In this document: piece by piece, positions 8,291-16,542 of the stretch
Layout of the letters: each line of letters begins with the position of its first letter
Position numbering within the stretch: position 1 is the first letter of the stretch
Virus record (IMG/VR): IMGVR_UViG_3300048929_000044
Location: 1-46,270 of that record
Source: a virus
Strand: one strand, 5' to 3'
Length of the DNA stretch: 46,270 nucleotides
The notes under the pieces: model-generated
Told to the model about the DNA's origin: nothing
Database searches by the model: none
What the model saw: only the letters and a program-made list of their open reading frames with translations
Program-made: the position numbers and the translations under genes

Positions 8291-8592
8291 GAACAATTCC
8301 ACTTGAGCCGCAGAAGTCACAAGCCGTCTCTGTGGATTTGGCGGGGCAGCGATGTGTCATACGACTGATTCAGCGTGAAAGCTTCATGTACATGGACCTG
8401 ACGGTAAATGGCAACCCTATCATGCAAGGCGTTCCATGCTTGTACGGAAACAAAATGGTCAGGTATTCGTATCTTGGTTTTCAGGGGGATCTGGTTTTTC
8501 TCGATAACGTAGGCCAATCAGACCCGGCTTATGATGGACTAGGTGGGAGGTTCATTCTTTACTACATAGAGGAGAGTGAACTTGTACAGTAA
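8287..8592 (+). CDS. Baseplate plug protein-like
   Basis: A 101-residue all-beta protein overlaps its upstream neighbour by 4 nt (ATGA). It resembles the small baseplate 'plug' subunits that follow the hub adaptor in this phage group. It has a V-x-L-A-G-Q-R motif near residue 17, an M-Y-M-D-L-T-V-N-G segment near 35, and a hydrophobic G-D-L-V-F-L-D turn near 67. It probably lies inside the baseplate hub. The family name is a moderate-confidence call, but the gene itself is secure. Confidence 0.78.
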   Translation: MRTIPLEPQKSQAVSVDLAGQRCVIRLIQRESFMYMDLTVNGNPIMQGVPCLYGNKMVRYSYLGFQGDLVFLDNVGQSDPAYDGLGGRFILYYIEESELVQ

Positions 8593-9445
8593 ACGAACGT
8601 TAAAATATGAATTTGTTAATGAAACATCATCATTTGATGATGCAGGAAATAATAAGATTTCAATAAGTAACGTTAAATCATCTGTATCGCTTCAGTCGTC
8701 AGGAAATCTGTTCGGAACCCAGGTTAGCGTAAGCATTTTCGGGCTTAGCCTTGATATGCTCGCAGCCTTATCATCAAAGGCAATGGGTCTATTTGGTACT
8801 GATACTGAGCGTATCATTATGAAGATCTATGTAGAAGATATAGCCATTTTTACTGGGTACATGACATCCTCTACTCCCAACATGAATCTTCCGCCAAATG
8901 CGCCATTAATGATAACAGCAACTGCCAATGCTGACCTGCAGAATAAGGTTGCATCACCTTTCTCATTCAGCGGCTCAACACCGGTTACAAGCGTTATTAA
9001 TGCTATCTGCAAGGCAGCCGGGTACACGCCTTACATCGTGGGTCTGGAAGGAAAAGTAATTTCAAATCCCCACTATGAAGGGAGCGTCTTTGACCAGTTG
9101 CGGGCAGTATGCGATGACCTGAATATTGCAATGTCTGTCGCTCCACCGTCGATATCATTCTGGCCTCAGGAAAGCACCAAGGACGACGTGAAGCCTCTTA
9201 TCTCTCCTGAATACGGGTTAATTGGATATCCGGTCTTCTCAAATGGCGGCGTGATGTTTCAGACACAGTTCTCAACGCTTCTGACAACAGGGCGCGACAT
9301 AGAGCTGCAGACAACTCTCCCTCATGCCAGCGGCGTTTATAAGCTCACCAGCGTAACGCATGAGCTGTCATCCTGGATGGAGGACGGGCCCTGGCATTCG
9401 GTATGCATTGCTAACAGAAAATTAGAAGAGGCGACGAGTGGCTGA
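8576..9445 (+). CDS. Baseplate hub protein (Mu gp44 / T4 gp27-like)
   Basis: A 289-residue protein fits the hub that carries the spike. It has an N-terminal beta domain with N-L-F-G-T-Q-V-S-V-S-I-F-G near residue 44, a central domain with P-V-T-S-V-I-N-A-I-C near 135, and a final domain with T-S-V-T-H-E-L-S-S-W near 258. The frame opens at GTG 8576, but GGAG at 8571-8574 is better spaced for TTG at 8582, which would remove two residues. It overlaps both neighbours, as expected in a tightly packed baseplate operon. Confidence 0.82.
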   Translation: MNLYSKRTLKYEFVNETSSFDDAGNNKISISNVKSSVSLQSSGNLFGTQVSVSIFGLSLDMLAALSSKAMGLFGTDTERIIMKIYVEDIAIFTGYMTSSTPNMNLPPNAPLMITATANADLQNKVASPFSFSGSTPVTSVINAICKAAGYTPYIVGLEGKVISNPHYEGSVFDQLRAVCDDLNIAMSVAPPSISFWPQESTKDDVKPLISPEYGLIGYPVFSNGGVMFQTQFSTLLTTGRDIELQTTLPHASGVYKLTSVTHELSSWMEDGPWHSVCIANRKLEEATSG

Positions 9446-10037
9446 CCATTTATTTACGCCAACTAGTGCGCAAACTAGTGATGCAGAAAACCTCTCATAC
9501 GTATTCAAAAAGCTCCTTTCAGGGGCTTTTTTTATTGAGCTTGTTGAGGTGACGGCGATTCGCGGAACTGCGCCAAATCTGGTTGTGGATGTCATGCCGC
9601 TGGTAACCAGAACGGACCCTTCCGGAGCGACCATCCAGAACTCGGAAATCTTTAATGTTCCAGTGTTCCGGCTTCAGCGTGGAACAAGCGCAATCATCAT
9701 GAATCCGGTTACGGGTGACATTGGCATGATCGCCATCTGCGACAGAGACAACTCGATAGCCAGAGCAAACCGTAAGCAATCCGTACCTGGCAGCAAGAGA
9801 ATGCACAGCAAATCAGATGCTCTTTATCTTGGCGGGTTCCTGAATGCACAGCCTGCTGAATACGTTGAGTTCACCAGTTCCGGGATCAACATAAAATCAC
9901 CCGGCACCGTAAATATCAACGGATTGAAAATATTGGCAGACGGTCGCCTGCAATTAGTTGATGGAAGCATTGTTGATGCCCACAAACATGGTGGCGTATC
10001 GCCTGGCGGAAGTAACACTTCGCCTTTGGAGCCATAA
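9438..10037 (+). CDS. Baseplate spike protein, Gp138-like
   Basis: A 199-residue protein starts at GTG 9438. The N-terminal 120 residues look like an OB-fold spike domain of the Gp138/gpV class. The C-terminus is a repetitive beta segment (I-N-I-K-S-P-G-T-V-N-I-N-G from about 152) ending in D-A-H-K-H-G-G near 184. The His-x-His pair is typical of spike tips that bind a metal ion. It would pierce the outer membrane on contraction. The hub gene is immediately upstream and the gp25-like gene follows. Confidence 0.87.
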   Translation: MADHLFTPTSAQTSDAENLSYVFKKLLSGAFFIELVEVTAIRGTAPNLVVDVMPLVTRTDPSGATIQNSEIFNVPVFRLQRGTSAIIMNPVTGDIGMIAICDRDNSIARANRKQSVPGSKRMHSKSDALYLGGFLNAQPAEYVEFTSSGINIKSPGTVNINGLKILADGRLQLVDGSIVDAHKHGGVSPGGSNTSPLEP

Positions 10038-10397
10038 ATGACCTACAGAACAATGCAATTAGACGTGTCTACATGGGATTTAACGCTGGATGGCAGCGGC
10101 AACATTGCGATAGCTGACGAGTCATATTCTGTTGCTCAGGATGTCGCCAGCGCATGCCTTGTCTTCTCTGGTGAGTGCTATTACGACACCACGCTTGGCA
10201 TTCCGTGGAAAACAGACGTGCTTGGTAAGCGTCCGACGCCTAGCTTTATCCAGCAGAAGTTGCAAACCGAAGCGCTCAAACTGCCGATTGTTGACCAGGC
10301 GCTGGCCAACGTCTTCTTCGATAAAAACACCCGCAGTATGCGCGGAACTATCCGTGTGACCGACATTAATGGAAACACAGCGCAGGCCACACTATGA
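10038..10397 (+). CDS. Baseplate wedge/sheath-initiator protein (Mu gp46 / T4 gp25-like)
   Basis: A 119-residue protein follows the spike gene with no gap and precedes gpJ, the order of gp45-gp46-gp47 in Mu. An L-T-L-D-G-S-G-N-I-A motif near residue 16 and a D-T-T-L-G-I-P-W segment near 50 match the gp25/gp46-type wedge proteins. It should sit at the sheath-baseplate junction, where sheath assembly begins. The overlapping frames on both strands are shadows. Confidence 0.83.
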   Translation: MTYRTMQLDVSTWDLTLDGSGNIAIADESYSVAQDVASACLVFSGECYYDTTLGIPWKTDVLGKRPTPSFIQQKLQTEALKLPIVDQALANVFFDKNTRSMRGTIRVTDINGNTAQATL

Positions 10398-11623
10398 CGA
10401 CATTAAACACAGCAGTACCTGATGTAACCATTACAGAGAACGGCCTGTCAGTGCCTGATGTGGCCGATATTCTTTCTGGTCGCCTGACAGATATGACCAC
10501 GGCGCTAGGAGGAGGGGCAAGTCAGTCTCTTAGCTCGCCGCAGGGGCAGATTGCACAGTCAGACACAGAAATCATCGCTCAGGAATACGACAAGCTGCTT
10601 TGCCTGTTTAACCAGGTCAACCCAGATTACGCAACCGGGCGATTCCAGGATGGTATTGGCCGCATCTATTTCATGGACCGCATTTCTGCTCAGGGAACTG
10701 TTGTTACAGCCTCCTGTATTGGTCAGGTTGGCACAACCATTCCTGCAGGCAGTACCGCAATTGATACAAGCGGCTACATTTATCAGTCTATTGACTCTGC
10801 AGTAATCCCGTCAGGCGGCACAATTGATATTCAGTTTGTAAATCAGACGACGGGTCCAATACCATGCGCCGCTGGCTCATTAAACCAAATCTATCGCGCT
10901 GTTCCGGGATGGGATGCGATCACAAATGCTAGCCCGGGCGTTGTTGGTGTTGATGTAGAGTCACGCATTGCATTCGAGACTCGCAGACAGCAGTCAGTTG
11001 CACGGAATAGCCGCAATCAGGACGCATCTGTTTTATCTTCCTTGCTCGCAACTAGCGGGGTTCTGGATGCTTATGTCTGGTCAAACCGTACAGCAGCAAC
11101 AGTTAACAAAGGAACAACAAACTACCCTGTTCTTGCCCACTCCATTTTCATATCGGTATACGGCGGTGCAGATGCTGATGTGGCTCAGGCTATTTTCAGC
11201 ACGTATAACCCGGGTGCAAACCTGAACGGAACTACGCATTACACGGTCTACGATAATGTTAACTATATGCCACCATATCCTTCATACGATATGCAGTGGC
11301 TAAAGGCATCCCCTACCAGAGTCTATTTCAAAATCCAAATTGACAGCTCATTAAACCCACCGAGCGACATTACCACTCAGGTTAAAAACATGGTTATTTC
11401 CGTGTTCAATGGAGAGTACGAGGGGATTGGGAAGGCAAGAATCGGCGCTACGATAAACTCCGGTAAATATTACGCCCCAATAATCTCAATCAATCCTGAC
11501 ACGGTTGGCGTGCTGTTACTGCAGGTTTCATTAAACGGAACTACATACACCCCGTCTGTGACGATGGGTATCGACCAGGTGCCAACAATACAGGCCTCGG
11601 ATATCACTGTCACATTGGTTTAA
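10394..11623 (+). CDS. Baseplate J-like protein (Mu gp47-like)
   Basis: A 409-residue protein is the main wedge subunit. Features of the Baseplate_J family include a Q-G-Q-I-A-Q-S segment near residue 50, the R-I-Y-F-M-D-R-I-S-A-Q-G-T stretch near 90, and G-V-D-V-E-S-R-I-A-F-E-T-R-R-Q near 185. Residues 385-409 form a closing beta segment. The start overlaps the upstream stop by 4 nt (ATGA). It is one of the most reliable calls among the tail genes. Confidence 0.93.
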   Translation: MTTLNTAVPDVTITENGLSVPDVADILSGRLTDMTTALGGGASQSLSSPQGQIAQSDTEIIAQEYDKLLCLFNQVNPDYATGRFQDGIGRIYFMDRISAQGTVVTASCIGQVGTTIPAGSTAIDTSGYIYQSIDSAVIPSGGTIDIQFVNQTTGPIPCAAGSLNQIYRAVPGWDAITNASPGVVGVDVESRIAFETRRQQSVARNSRNQDASVLSSLLATSGVLDAYVWSNRTAATVNKGTTNYPVLAHSIFISVYGGADADVAQAIFSTYNPGANLNGTTHYTVYDNVNYMPPYPSYDMQWLKASPTRVYFKIQIDSSLNPPSDITTQVKNMVISVFNGEYEGIGKARIGATINSGKYYAPIISINPDTVGVLLLQVSLNGTTYTPSVTMGIDQVPTIQASDITVTLV

Positions 11624-11637
11624 TGGGAGAGCACTAA

Positions 11638-12276
11638 ATGTGGAAGGACACAATCCTCACACAATACTCAGCAAGCCAAAAACTCCTCTCCATAATCGAT
11701 ACATTTAATCAGGCCGTAAGTCTTGATGACTTTACTGACGAATTCATAGCTAAGGTGTGGGATTTAACTACATGCCAGACATATGGATTGGATGTATGGG
11801 GAAAGATTGTTGGTGTCAGCCGATATGTTAATGCACCGATTGAAAGCGCCTCGTTTGGATTTGGTGAGGCTAATGATTCAAACCCCGATTACCCTACACC
11901 ATTTAATGATGCTCCTTTTTTTGGTGGAGTTCAGGAAACAACGAATGTAAGGCTGGAAGATGATGCATATCGCACACTGATTATGTGCAAAGCGTTCACA
12001 AATATCAGCATAGCAACAATCCCTGAAATAAATAGATTCCTGAAAATGCTGTTTTATCAGCGAGGAAGGGCTTACTGCGTTAATTATAAAGACATGACAA
12101 TAGGCCTTACTTTTGAGTTTGAACTCGCCCCATATGAAGAAGCCATATTAACAAACTATGAAGTAACACCTGTTCCAAGCGGAGTCAGGGTGAATATCAG
12201 GCAAGTGGTCAGTCCGTATTTCGGATTCGCGATAGATGCATATCCTTTCAACGATGGAACATTTTATAGAGATTAA
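11638..12276 (+). CDS. Baseplate wedge protein, DUF2612 / gpI-like
   Basis: A 212-residue protein follows gpJ, as gpI or Mu gp48 does. DUF2612-like features include a helical N-terminus, D-V-W-G-K-I-V-G-V-S-R near residue 54, and a Y-R-T-L-I-M-C-K-A motif near 112. The R-T-L-I-x-x-K-A helix is typical of the group. It links the wedge to the fibre network. GGGAGAG at 11624 supplies the ribosome site. The following fibre gene begins 2 nt after its stop. Confidence 0.85.
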   Translation: MWKDTILTQYSASQKLLSIIDTFNQAVSLDDFTDEFIAKVWDLTTCQTYGLDVWGKIVGVSRYVNAPIESASFGFGEANDSNPDYPTPFNDAPFFGGVQETTNVRLEDDAYRTLIMCKAFTNISIATIPEINRFLKMLFYQRGRAYCVNYKDMTIGLTFEFELAPYEEAILTNYEVTPVPSGVRVNIRQVVSPYFGFAIDAYPFNDGTFYRD

Positions 12277-12278
12277 TT

Positions 12279-13073
12279 ATGAACCGTACTGATTCCCCAG
12301 CAAAACAGGCCAAACCGTTTGGCATAAATGGACCCAGAGAGCCACTATTAGCGACAACACCTGCCGGAGATAACACGGCGTCATATGATTCAGGTTTCCC
12401 ACCAATTACCATGACCCTGAAATCTGCCGGTGGCCTGCCTCCAAAGGGTCAGGACATGAATCAGATATTATATGAACTGTCATCCCTCTGCCGGTGGGCC
12501 AGCTCGGGCGCGCTTTACTCATTTGATCAGGACTTTTGCACTGCAATTTCAGGATACCCAAAAGGCTCCATCCTCCTGGGTGATGATGGGCTAACAATCT
12601 TCAAAAGCACAGCCGATGGCAATACCAACAACCCAAATGTGACTACAACCGGATGGTTCAACCTAACCGCCGGATACCTGCTGAGGGCGAACCCATTCGC
12701 AGATATTGCCTCTGATGGCTCTACGGCTTTGTCCACGGCCAGGACAAACCTAGGAGTGGCATACACGATCAGCGAGCCAGACACGTCAACAGTAGTTTAT
12801 ACGTTACCTGGCGGATATAAGCTCATGGCTTTTAACCGCACTGTCAACAACTCATCAACGGTAGGTACTGGCGTAACGACCCCGGTTACTTTCCCGCAAG
12901 CATTCCCTGCAAGGGTTATTGCTGTGTTCGCAACAAAAAGAAACTATGTACAGGCCGCTGTGAGTTGTGAAAACCAAACACTCACAGGATTTGATGCCGT
13001 GGTAACTCTCATTACAACTATTGCTGGAGGTGTAACTACAACTCAGGCAATGTTCCTTGCGATCGGGAAATAA
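12279..13073 (+). CDS. Tail fibre protein with gp53-like C-terminal domain
   Basis: A 264-residue fibre subunit is the receptor-binding candidate. The N-terminal 110 residues match the short-fibre attachment type common in enterobacterial myophages: the P-F-G-I-N-G motif near residue 13, then G-G-L-P-P-K-G-Q-D-M-N-Q near 52. A linker with D-G-S-T-A-L-S-T-A-R-T-N-L-G-V-A near 146 is typical of fibre shafts. The C-terminal 100 residues have the gp53-like tip pattern with T-F-P-Q-A-F-P near 207. It is short, so the fibres should be compact. The next gene is its chaperone. Confidence 0.88.
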   Translation: MNRTDSPAKQAKPFGINGPREPLLATTPAGDNTASYDSGFPPITMTLKSAGGLPPKGQDMNQILYELSSLCRWASSGALYSFDQDFCTAISGYPKGSILLGDDGLTIFKSTADGNTNNPNVTTTGWFNLTAGYLLRANPFADIASDGSTALSTARTNLGVAYTISEPDTSTVVYTLPGGYKLMAFNRTVNNSSTVGTGVTTPVTFPQAFPARVIAVFATKRNYVQAAVSCENQTLTGFDAVVTLITTIAGGVTTTQAMFLAIGK

Positions 13074-13075
13074 AA

Positions 13076-13492
13076 ATGACCTATGCATATAGCGCTTCAA
13101 AAAACGCATTCTATTCGCATGAATGGAAGGAAGAGTATGATGCAGCCGGTACATGGCCTGCAGATGCTGTAGATGTCAGCGATGATGTCTGGAAGGAATA
13201 TTCATCAGAGCCGCCAGAAGGAAAGGTAAGGGCGGCTGATTCTTCAGGACTGCCTGTCTGGATTGATAAACCGGCTCCGCCTAATTCTGAGTTGCGCAAA
13301 GCAGCTTTGTCCGCCTTGAGTAACACATATCAGGACGACATTGAAAAGCTTAACAGGGCATGGCTTGCGGCTGCTGTAAATGATGGTGTTAATGAGACCG
13401 CCAAAAAAGACGTGGTTCTGGCGCAGATCAACACAAGAAAGACGCAATATGCAAATGACAGGGCAGCCATAATTGCTCAATACCCAGTTTAA
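13076..13492 (+). CDS. tfa: Tail fibre assembly chaperone (Caudo_TAP type)
   Basis: A 138-residue protein is of the tail-fibre assembly family, which helps trimerise the fibre tip. Family features are a start with Y-S-A-S-K-N-A-F-Y near residue 5, then V-S-D-D-V-W-K-E-Y near 34, and a charged helical C-terminus with a helix-loop-helix around 70-130. It lies 2 nt after the fibre gene, the standard partner position. The gene symbol is used in the general sense (tfa-like). Confidence 0.88.
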   Translation: MTYAYSASKNAFYSHEWKEEYDAAGTWPADAVDVSDDVWKEYSSEPPEGKVRAADSSGLPVWIDKPAPPNSELRKAALSALSNTYQDDIEKLNRAWLAAAVNDGVNETAKKDVVLAQINTRKTQYANDRAAIIAQYPV

Positions 13493-13503
13493 TGGAGAAA
13501 ACT

Positions 13504-13671
13504 ATGTCAGATAACAATGCGGCACCAGATAATGAGAATCAGGCATCAACTGCAACTACTGAGGTAAGGTTTTGCCCTATCTGTGGAACGCAGATGTACC
13601 AGGGTGAGCGGTATGGGTTTTTGTGCTGGATTTGTCCGGAATGCGACTTTGACGAACCTGTAACCCCATAA
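13504..13671 (+). CDS. Small zinc-ribbon-like protein
   Basis: A 55-residue reading frame has GGAGA at 13494-13498 and a 5- to 6-nt spacer before its ATG. The first 20 residues are polar and probably disordered (Asn/Ala/Thr rich). The remainder has two Cys-x2-Cys pairs, C24/C27 (C-P-I-C) and C44/C47 (C-P-E-C), with an extra Cys41, so it should bind one zinc ion. It is the last gene of the late operon. The family is not recognised. It could be an accessory host-interaction protein or a fibre-related factor. Confidence 0.72.
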   Translation: MSDNNAAPDNENQASTATTEVRFCPICGTQMYQGERYGFLCWICPECDFDEPVTP

Positions 13672-13695
13672 AGATACGCGTCATATTAAAGCAAT

Positions 13696-13721
13696 GATAA
13701 GGGCTGTACTCAGCCCTTATC
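13696..13721. terminator. Convergent terminator-like inverted repeat
   Basis: A perfect 10-bp stem, GATAAGGGCT and AGCCCTTATC, has a 6-nt loop. It lies between the last late gene (stop 13671) and the acyltransferase stop (13725) on the other strand. It can act on both strands, although the tract after it is A/T-mixed, not a clean T-run. Its place at the end of two converging units supports termination. Confidence 0.65.
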
Positions 13722-13724
13722 AAA

Positions 13725-14876
13725 TTACTGCGCTTTGGCTGGTAATAATTTGTACTTGATTGCGTTGGAAACCCTCAACTCTATAAATCTGTGCGTGGCT
13801 GCCGATAGCAGTATAGTTATCGCTACGCATGTGATTCCAAAAACGAATCCGGAAGTGTATTTATCACCGGCATTTCTCAGAACGGCATAAACCATTTCCT
13901 TTGCGATCGGGTGCATTAGATAGATAGAGAATGAAATCTCACCGAGGAATACAAGGAATTTTGGCGCGTTACAACCGAAAATCTTTTCTCGTAAGGTCAT
14001 GAAGAATAATAGTAAGCAAGAGAAAATACCCCACTTATTGATTGACACTCCAGCATTAAATCCGCTCAGGTACTGCCATGCGAATAAAATAATGCACAGC
14101 CATGACGCCCACTTAATGTAGGTAGCGGCAAAGTCGAAATTCACCTTTCCTATAATTAGAGCTATAGCCACTCCTGCTGCAAAATTCCAGATTAACGGGT
14201 TAGTAGCCATTGCCACATATGGGTTAGTAAACCCGTAAGCGTGTTCAGCATTCAAAGTAGGCGAATCCACGATTCCAGGCACTACAACCAACAGTGCAAA
14301 AGTCGCTGTGAAAAAGAACACCCATTTGAACCGTCCTAGCAACAGGGACATAGCGAACAGCAAATAGAAAAATACCTCATAGTTCAGGCTCCAGCCAACA
14401 AATAACGTGGCGTAACCAAAGCCTGGTGGCGTGTCGCTTGATAGTGGTATAAACATGAATGATTTAAACATATTAATGCTGTCATTAAATGACGATGCAT
14501 CATCCATGTTAACGTTCAACATGATAACCCAAAGTATTGTGCAGAAATAATAAAGAGGGACAATCCTGCACAATCGGTTTATCACGAATTTTAAAGAGGC
14601 AGATGGGCCGTCATTTTTCTGTGTATAGCCCATTATGAATCCACTTATTATAAAGAACAATGGAACGCCTACCGCACCAGATATAAGTATCTCATTACCG
14701 AAATTATAAAAAGAAAAGTTAAAATTTAATCTGTAGTGAAAAAGCATAACAAGTACAGCTGCGATCCCTCGCATTGCCTGTATTGAGTTTAAGGTCTTGT
14801 TAGTGTTCAAGGCGCTTGCCGACATCGCAACATCATCCCGTTTCGTATGCAATAAGTATTTTCTGCATTCTATCAT
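13725..14876 (-). CDS. Membrane O-acyltransferase (Acyl_transf_3), probable O-antigen modification
   Basis: A 383-residue integral membrane protein has about ten hydrophobic helices. Near the N-terminus it shows R36-G with H47 in L-F-H-Y, and G-V-P-L-F-F-I-I-S-G-F near 71, the hallmarks of the acyltransferase-3 (OafA/WecH-like) family. These move acetyl groups onto O-antigen sugars. In temperate phages such genes change the lysogen's surface and block related phages. The start could be 14876 or the internal ATG at residue 18 (M-S-A-S-A-L). Neither has a strong ribosome site. It is on the opposite strand to the late genes and probably expressed from the prophage. Confidence 0.85.
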   Translation of the reverse strand: MIECRKYLLHTKRDDVAMSASALNTNKTLNSIQAMRGIAAVLVMLFHYRLNFNFSFYNFGNEILISGAVGVPLFFIISGFIMGYTQKNDGPSASLKFVINRLCRIVPLYYFCTILWVIMLNVNMDDASSFNDSINMFKSFMFIPLSSDTPPGFGYATLFVGWSLNYEVFFYLLFAMSLLLGRFKWVFFFTATFALLVVVPGIVDSPTLNAEHAYGFTNPYVAMATNPLIWNFAAGVAIALIIGKVNFDFAATYIKWASWLCIILFAWQYLSGFNAGVSINKWGIFSCLLLFFMTLREKIFGCNAPKFLVFLGEISFSIYLMHPIAKEMVYAVLRNAGDKYTSGFVFGITCVAITILLSAATHRFIELRVSNAIKYKLLPAKAQ

Positions 14877-14915
14877 GAGCTTTCGCGTTCTCTATGTTAA
14901 GCGACACATTTGTGA

Positions 14916-14945
14916 TTGACGAGACAAATCCGCATGAACTACTGT
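14916..14945 (+). promoter_or_regulatory. Promoter for the UmuD'-like gene
   Basis: TTGACG (14916-14921) lies 18 nt before TACTGT (14940-14945). The -35 is strong and the -10 modest. The -10 overlaps the LexA site at 14940-14959, so bound LexA would block it. This is a pattern-based call, supported by the LexA site and the gene start at 14977. Confidence 0.5.
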
Positions 14946-14959
14946 ATGTATGAACAGTG
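14940..14959 (+). promoter_or_regulatory. LexA (SOS) box
   Basis: The 20-mer at 14940-14959 has the required CTG and CAG ten bases apart (CTG at 14942-14944 via N10 to CAG at 14955-14957). It agrees with the E. coli consensus at 16 of 20 positions by hand comparison. It ends 18 bases before the start codon of a UmuD-related gene, where an SOS box is expected. Confidence 0.85.
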
Positions 14960-14976
14960 TTTATGGGGGGTGTATT

Positions 14977-15366
14977 ATGGGGTTCCCGAGTCCTGCAGCA
15001 GACTACGTTGAAGAGCGCATATCACTCGATAAGCGTCTTATCGCTCATCCATCAGCCACGTACATGATGATAGCCGGCACGACATATCTGCGTGCAGGGA
15101 TCATGAAGGGCGCCATGCTTATCGTTGATTCATCACTGACACCGAAAGACGGTTCTCTGCTTGTCTGTGCCCTTGACGGTGAGTTCAGGATCATGCGCTA
15201 CAGGACGCTACCGCATCCTTGTCTGGATAACCCTGAGAATGGAAGGAGGGAGCCGTTACCATCGAAGGATGAGGTATCGGATACGTCTCGGCCAGTGTTT
15301 GGGGTGATCACCTACATCATCAACGATGCGCGTTCTGGCGAGTTTGATGATTGCCCGGTGATGTAG
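14977..15366 (+). CDS. UmuD'-like protein lacking the protease dyad
   Basis: A 129-residue protein is chosen to start at ATG 14977, preceded by a G-run at 14965-14970. Its second residue begins G-F-P-S-P-A-A-D-Y-V-E, which is the first residue stretch of E. coli UmuD' after RecA-aided cleavage. UmuD's catalytic Ser60 aligns with Thr36 here and Lys97 with Met73, so self-cleavage is not expected. The core L-I-V-D and D-G-E-F motifs are kept. A 40-residue C-terminal extension or insertion follows. Under SOS control it may supply a processed-form partner for host Pol V, or interfere with host UmuD. The role is inferred. Confidence 0.87.
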   Translation: MGFPSPAADYVEERISLDKRLIAHPSATYMMIAGTTYLRAGIMKGAMLIVDSSLTPKDGSLLVCALDGEFRIMRYRTLPHPCLDNPENGRREPLPSKDEVSDTSRPVFGVITYIINDARSGEFDDCPVM

Positions 15367-15382
15367 GTGGCGCTATGCCACC
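15366..15382. terminator. Hairpin at the convergent ends of the UmuD'-like gene and int
   Basis: GGTGGC and GCCACC form a 6-bp stem at 15366-15382 with loop GCTAT, and the loop holds the int stop codon (15373-15375 on the + strand). It is followed by TTCTC on the + strand. It could slow or end transcription from the UmuD'-like gene into int antisense. The T-run is weak. Confidence 0.45.
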
Positions 15383-16542
15383 TTCTCATCCAGCCAGTCT
15401 GCCCACCACTGCATCATTTCACGACGCGTATCGAGATATTCTGCGTGGTTGTACACTGAGCGAGTTCCGCCGCTAACGTGCGCCAGCTGCATCTCTATCG
15501 CGTCTTTATTCCAGTGTTTCTCATTGAGTACGGTGCTGAACTGGTGCCGCATGCCGTGTCCGCTTGTCTGGCCTTCGTAGCCAATACTGCGTATCACACC
15601 AAGCACGGCATTTTCACTGATCGGCTTCTTCCTGTCTGTTCTGCCAGGGAGGCACAGCTCATACTGACCAGTGATTTGTTGCAGGAACTTGAATAGTTCG
15701 ATAACCTGGTCCGACATTGGAACAACGTGAAGCTTTCTGCCCTTCATTACCTCAGGGTCAACGCTGATTAACCTGGTTTCGTAATCAATTCCCGTCCATA
15801 CCAGCGAACGTAATTCCACTGTACGCATAGCGGTATAGTGAAGAATCTGCGCCGCTATCTTAGAGACAATCCAACCGCCATACGCGTTTAAAGCACGCTG
15901 AAATTCGTGTATGCGGTGCATAGGAAGGAAAGGGTAGTTTTGCTTCCTGTATCCTTTCATCGCGCCAGCAAGGTCTCTGGATGGGTTATATTTAGCCCTG
16001 CCAGTTATGATCGCATAACTGAATACTTCACCACACCTACGCCTCGCCTTATCGGCGCGTTCCATTGCGCCCCTGTCCTCAAATAGCCTGATGATTTTCA
16101 ACAGCGTCATTGGCTCTACATCATCCATGCGTAAGTGACCGATGACCGGAAGAATGTCGTCAGTGAACATGCTCATCATCTCATCAGCATATCCCTTAGA
16201 CCACACCTTTGATTTATGTGCATGCCACTCACGGAAGATGTCACCGAACGAGTCGGCCGCATCTTCTTTCTCTTTCTTCTTTAGTGCCTGCTTCTGCTCG
16301 GCCGGATCAACTCCGGTAAGCAACTTCATTTTTGCTTCTGACTGTTTAGCCCTCGCTTCAGTGAGTGAAATTTCAGGATAGGGTCCAATTACCAGTGTCT
16401 TTTCCTTCCCTTCGAAGCGGTAACGCATGCGCCACACCTTTTTTCCGGATGGCGGAACGAACAGGAAAAGCCCTCCGGCATCTGCGAGGCGATATGATTT
16501 TTCCGCAGGTTTAGCTGCGTCGATTTGCTTTACCGTAAGCAT
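15373..16542 (-). CDS. int: Tyrosine integrase, IntS family
   Basis: A 389-residue site-specific recombinase closely follows the E. coli CPS-53/KplE1 IntS pattern. It starts M-L-T-V-K-Q-I-D-A-A-K-P, has R-R-R-C-G-E-V-F near 166 and R-T-V-E-L-R-S near 241, then H-G-M-R-H near 329, and ends E-M-M-Q-W-W-A-D-W-L-D-E-K. The Arg, His-x-x-Arg and Tyr (in S-V-Y-N-H) active-site set is visible. The start at 16542 sits beside an arm-type repeat, so the enzyme may repress its own gene, as reported for IntS. It integrates at argW. Confidence 0.95.
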   Translation of the reverse strand: MLTVKQIDAAKPAEKSYRLADAGGLFLFVPPSGKKVWRMRYRFEGKEKTLVIGPYPEISLTEARAKQSEAKMKLLTGVDPAEQKQALKKKEKEDAADSFGDIFREWHAHKSKVWSKGYADEMMSMFTDDILPVIGHLRMDDVEPMTLLKIIRLFEDRGAMERADKARRRCGEVFSYAIITGRAKYNPSRDLAGAMKGYRKQNYPFLPMHRIHEFQRALNAYGGWIVSKIAAQILHYTAMRTVELRSLVWTGIDYETRLISVDPEVMKGRKLHVVPMSDQVIELFKFLQQITGQYELCLPGRTDRKKPISENAVLGVIRSIGYEGQTSGHGMRHQFSTVLNEKHWNKDAIEMQLAHVSGGTRSVYNHAEYLDTRREMMQWWADWLDEKVA

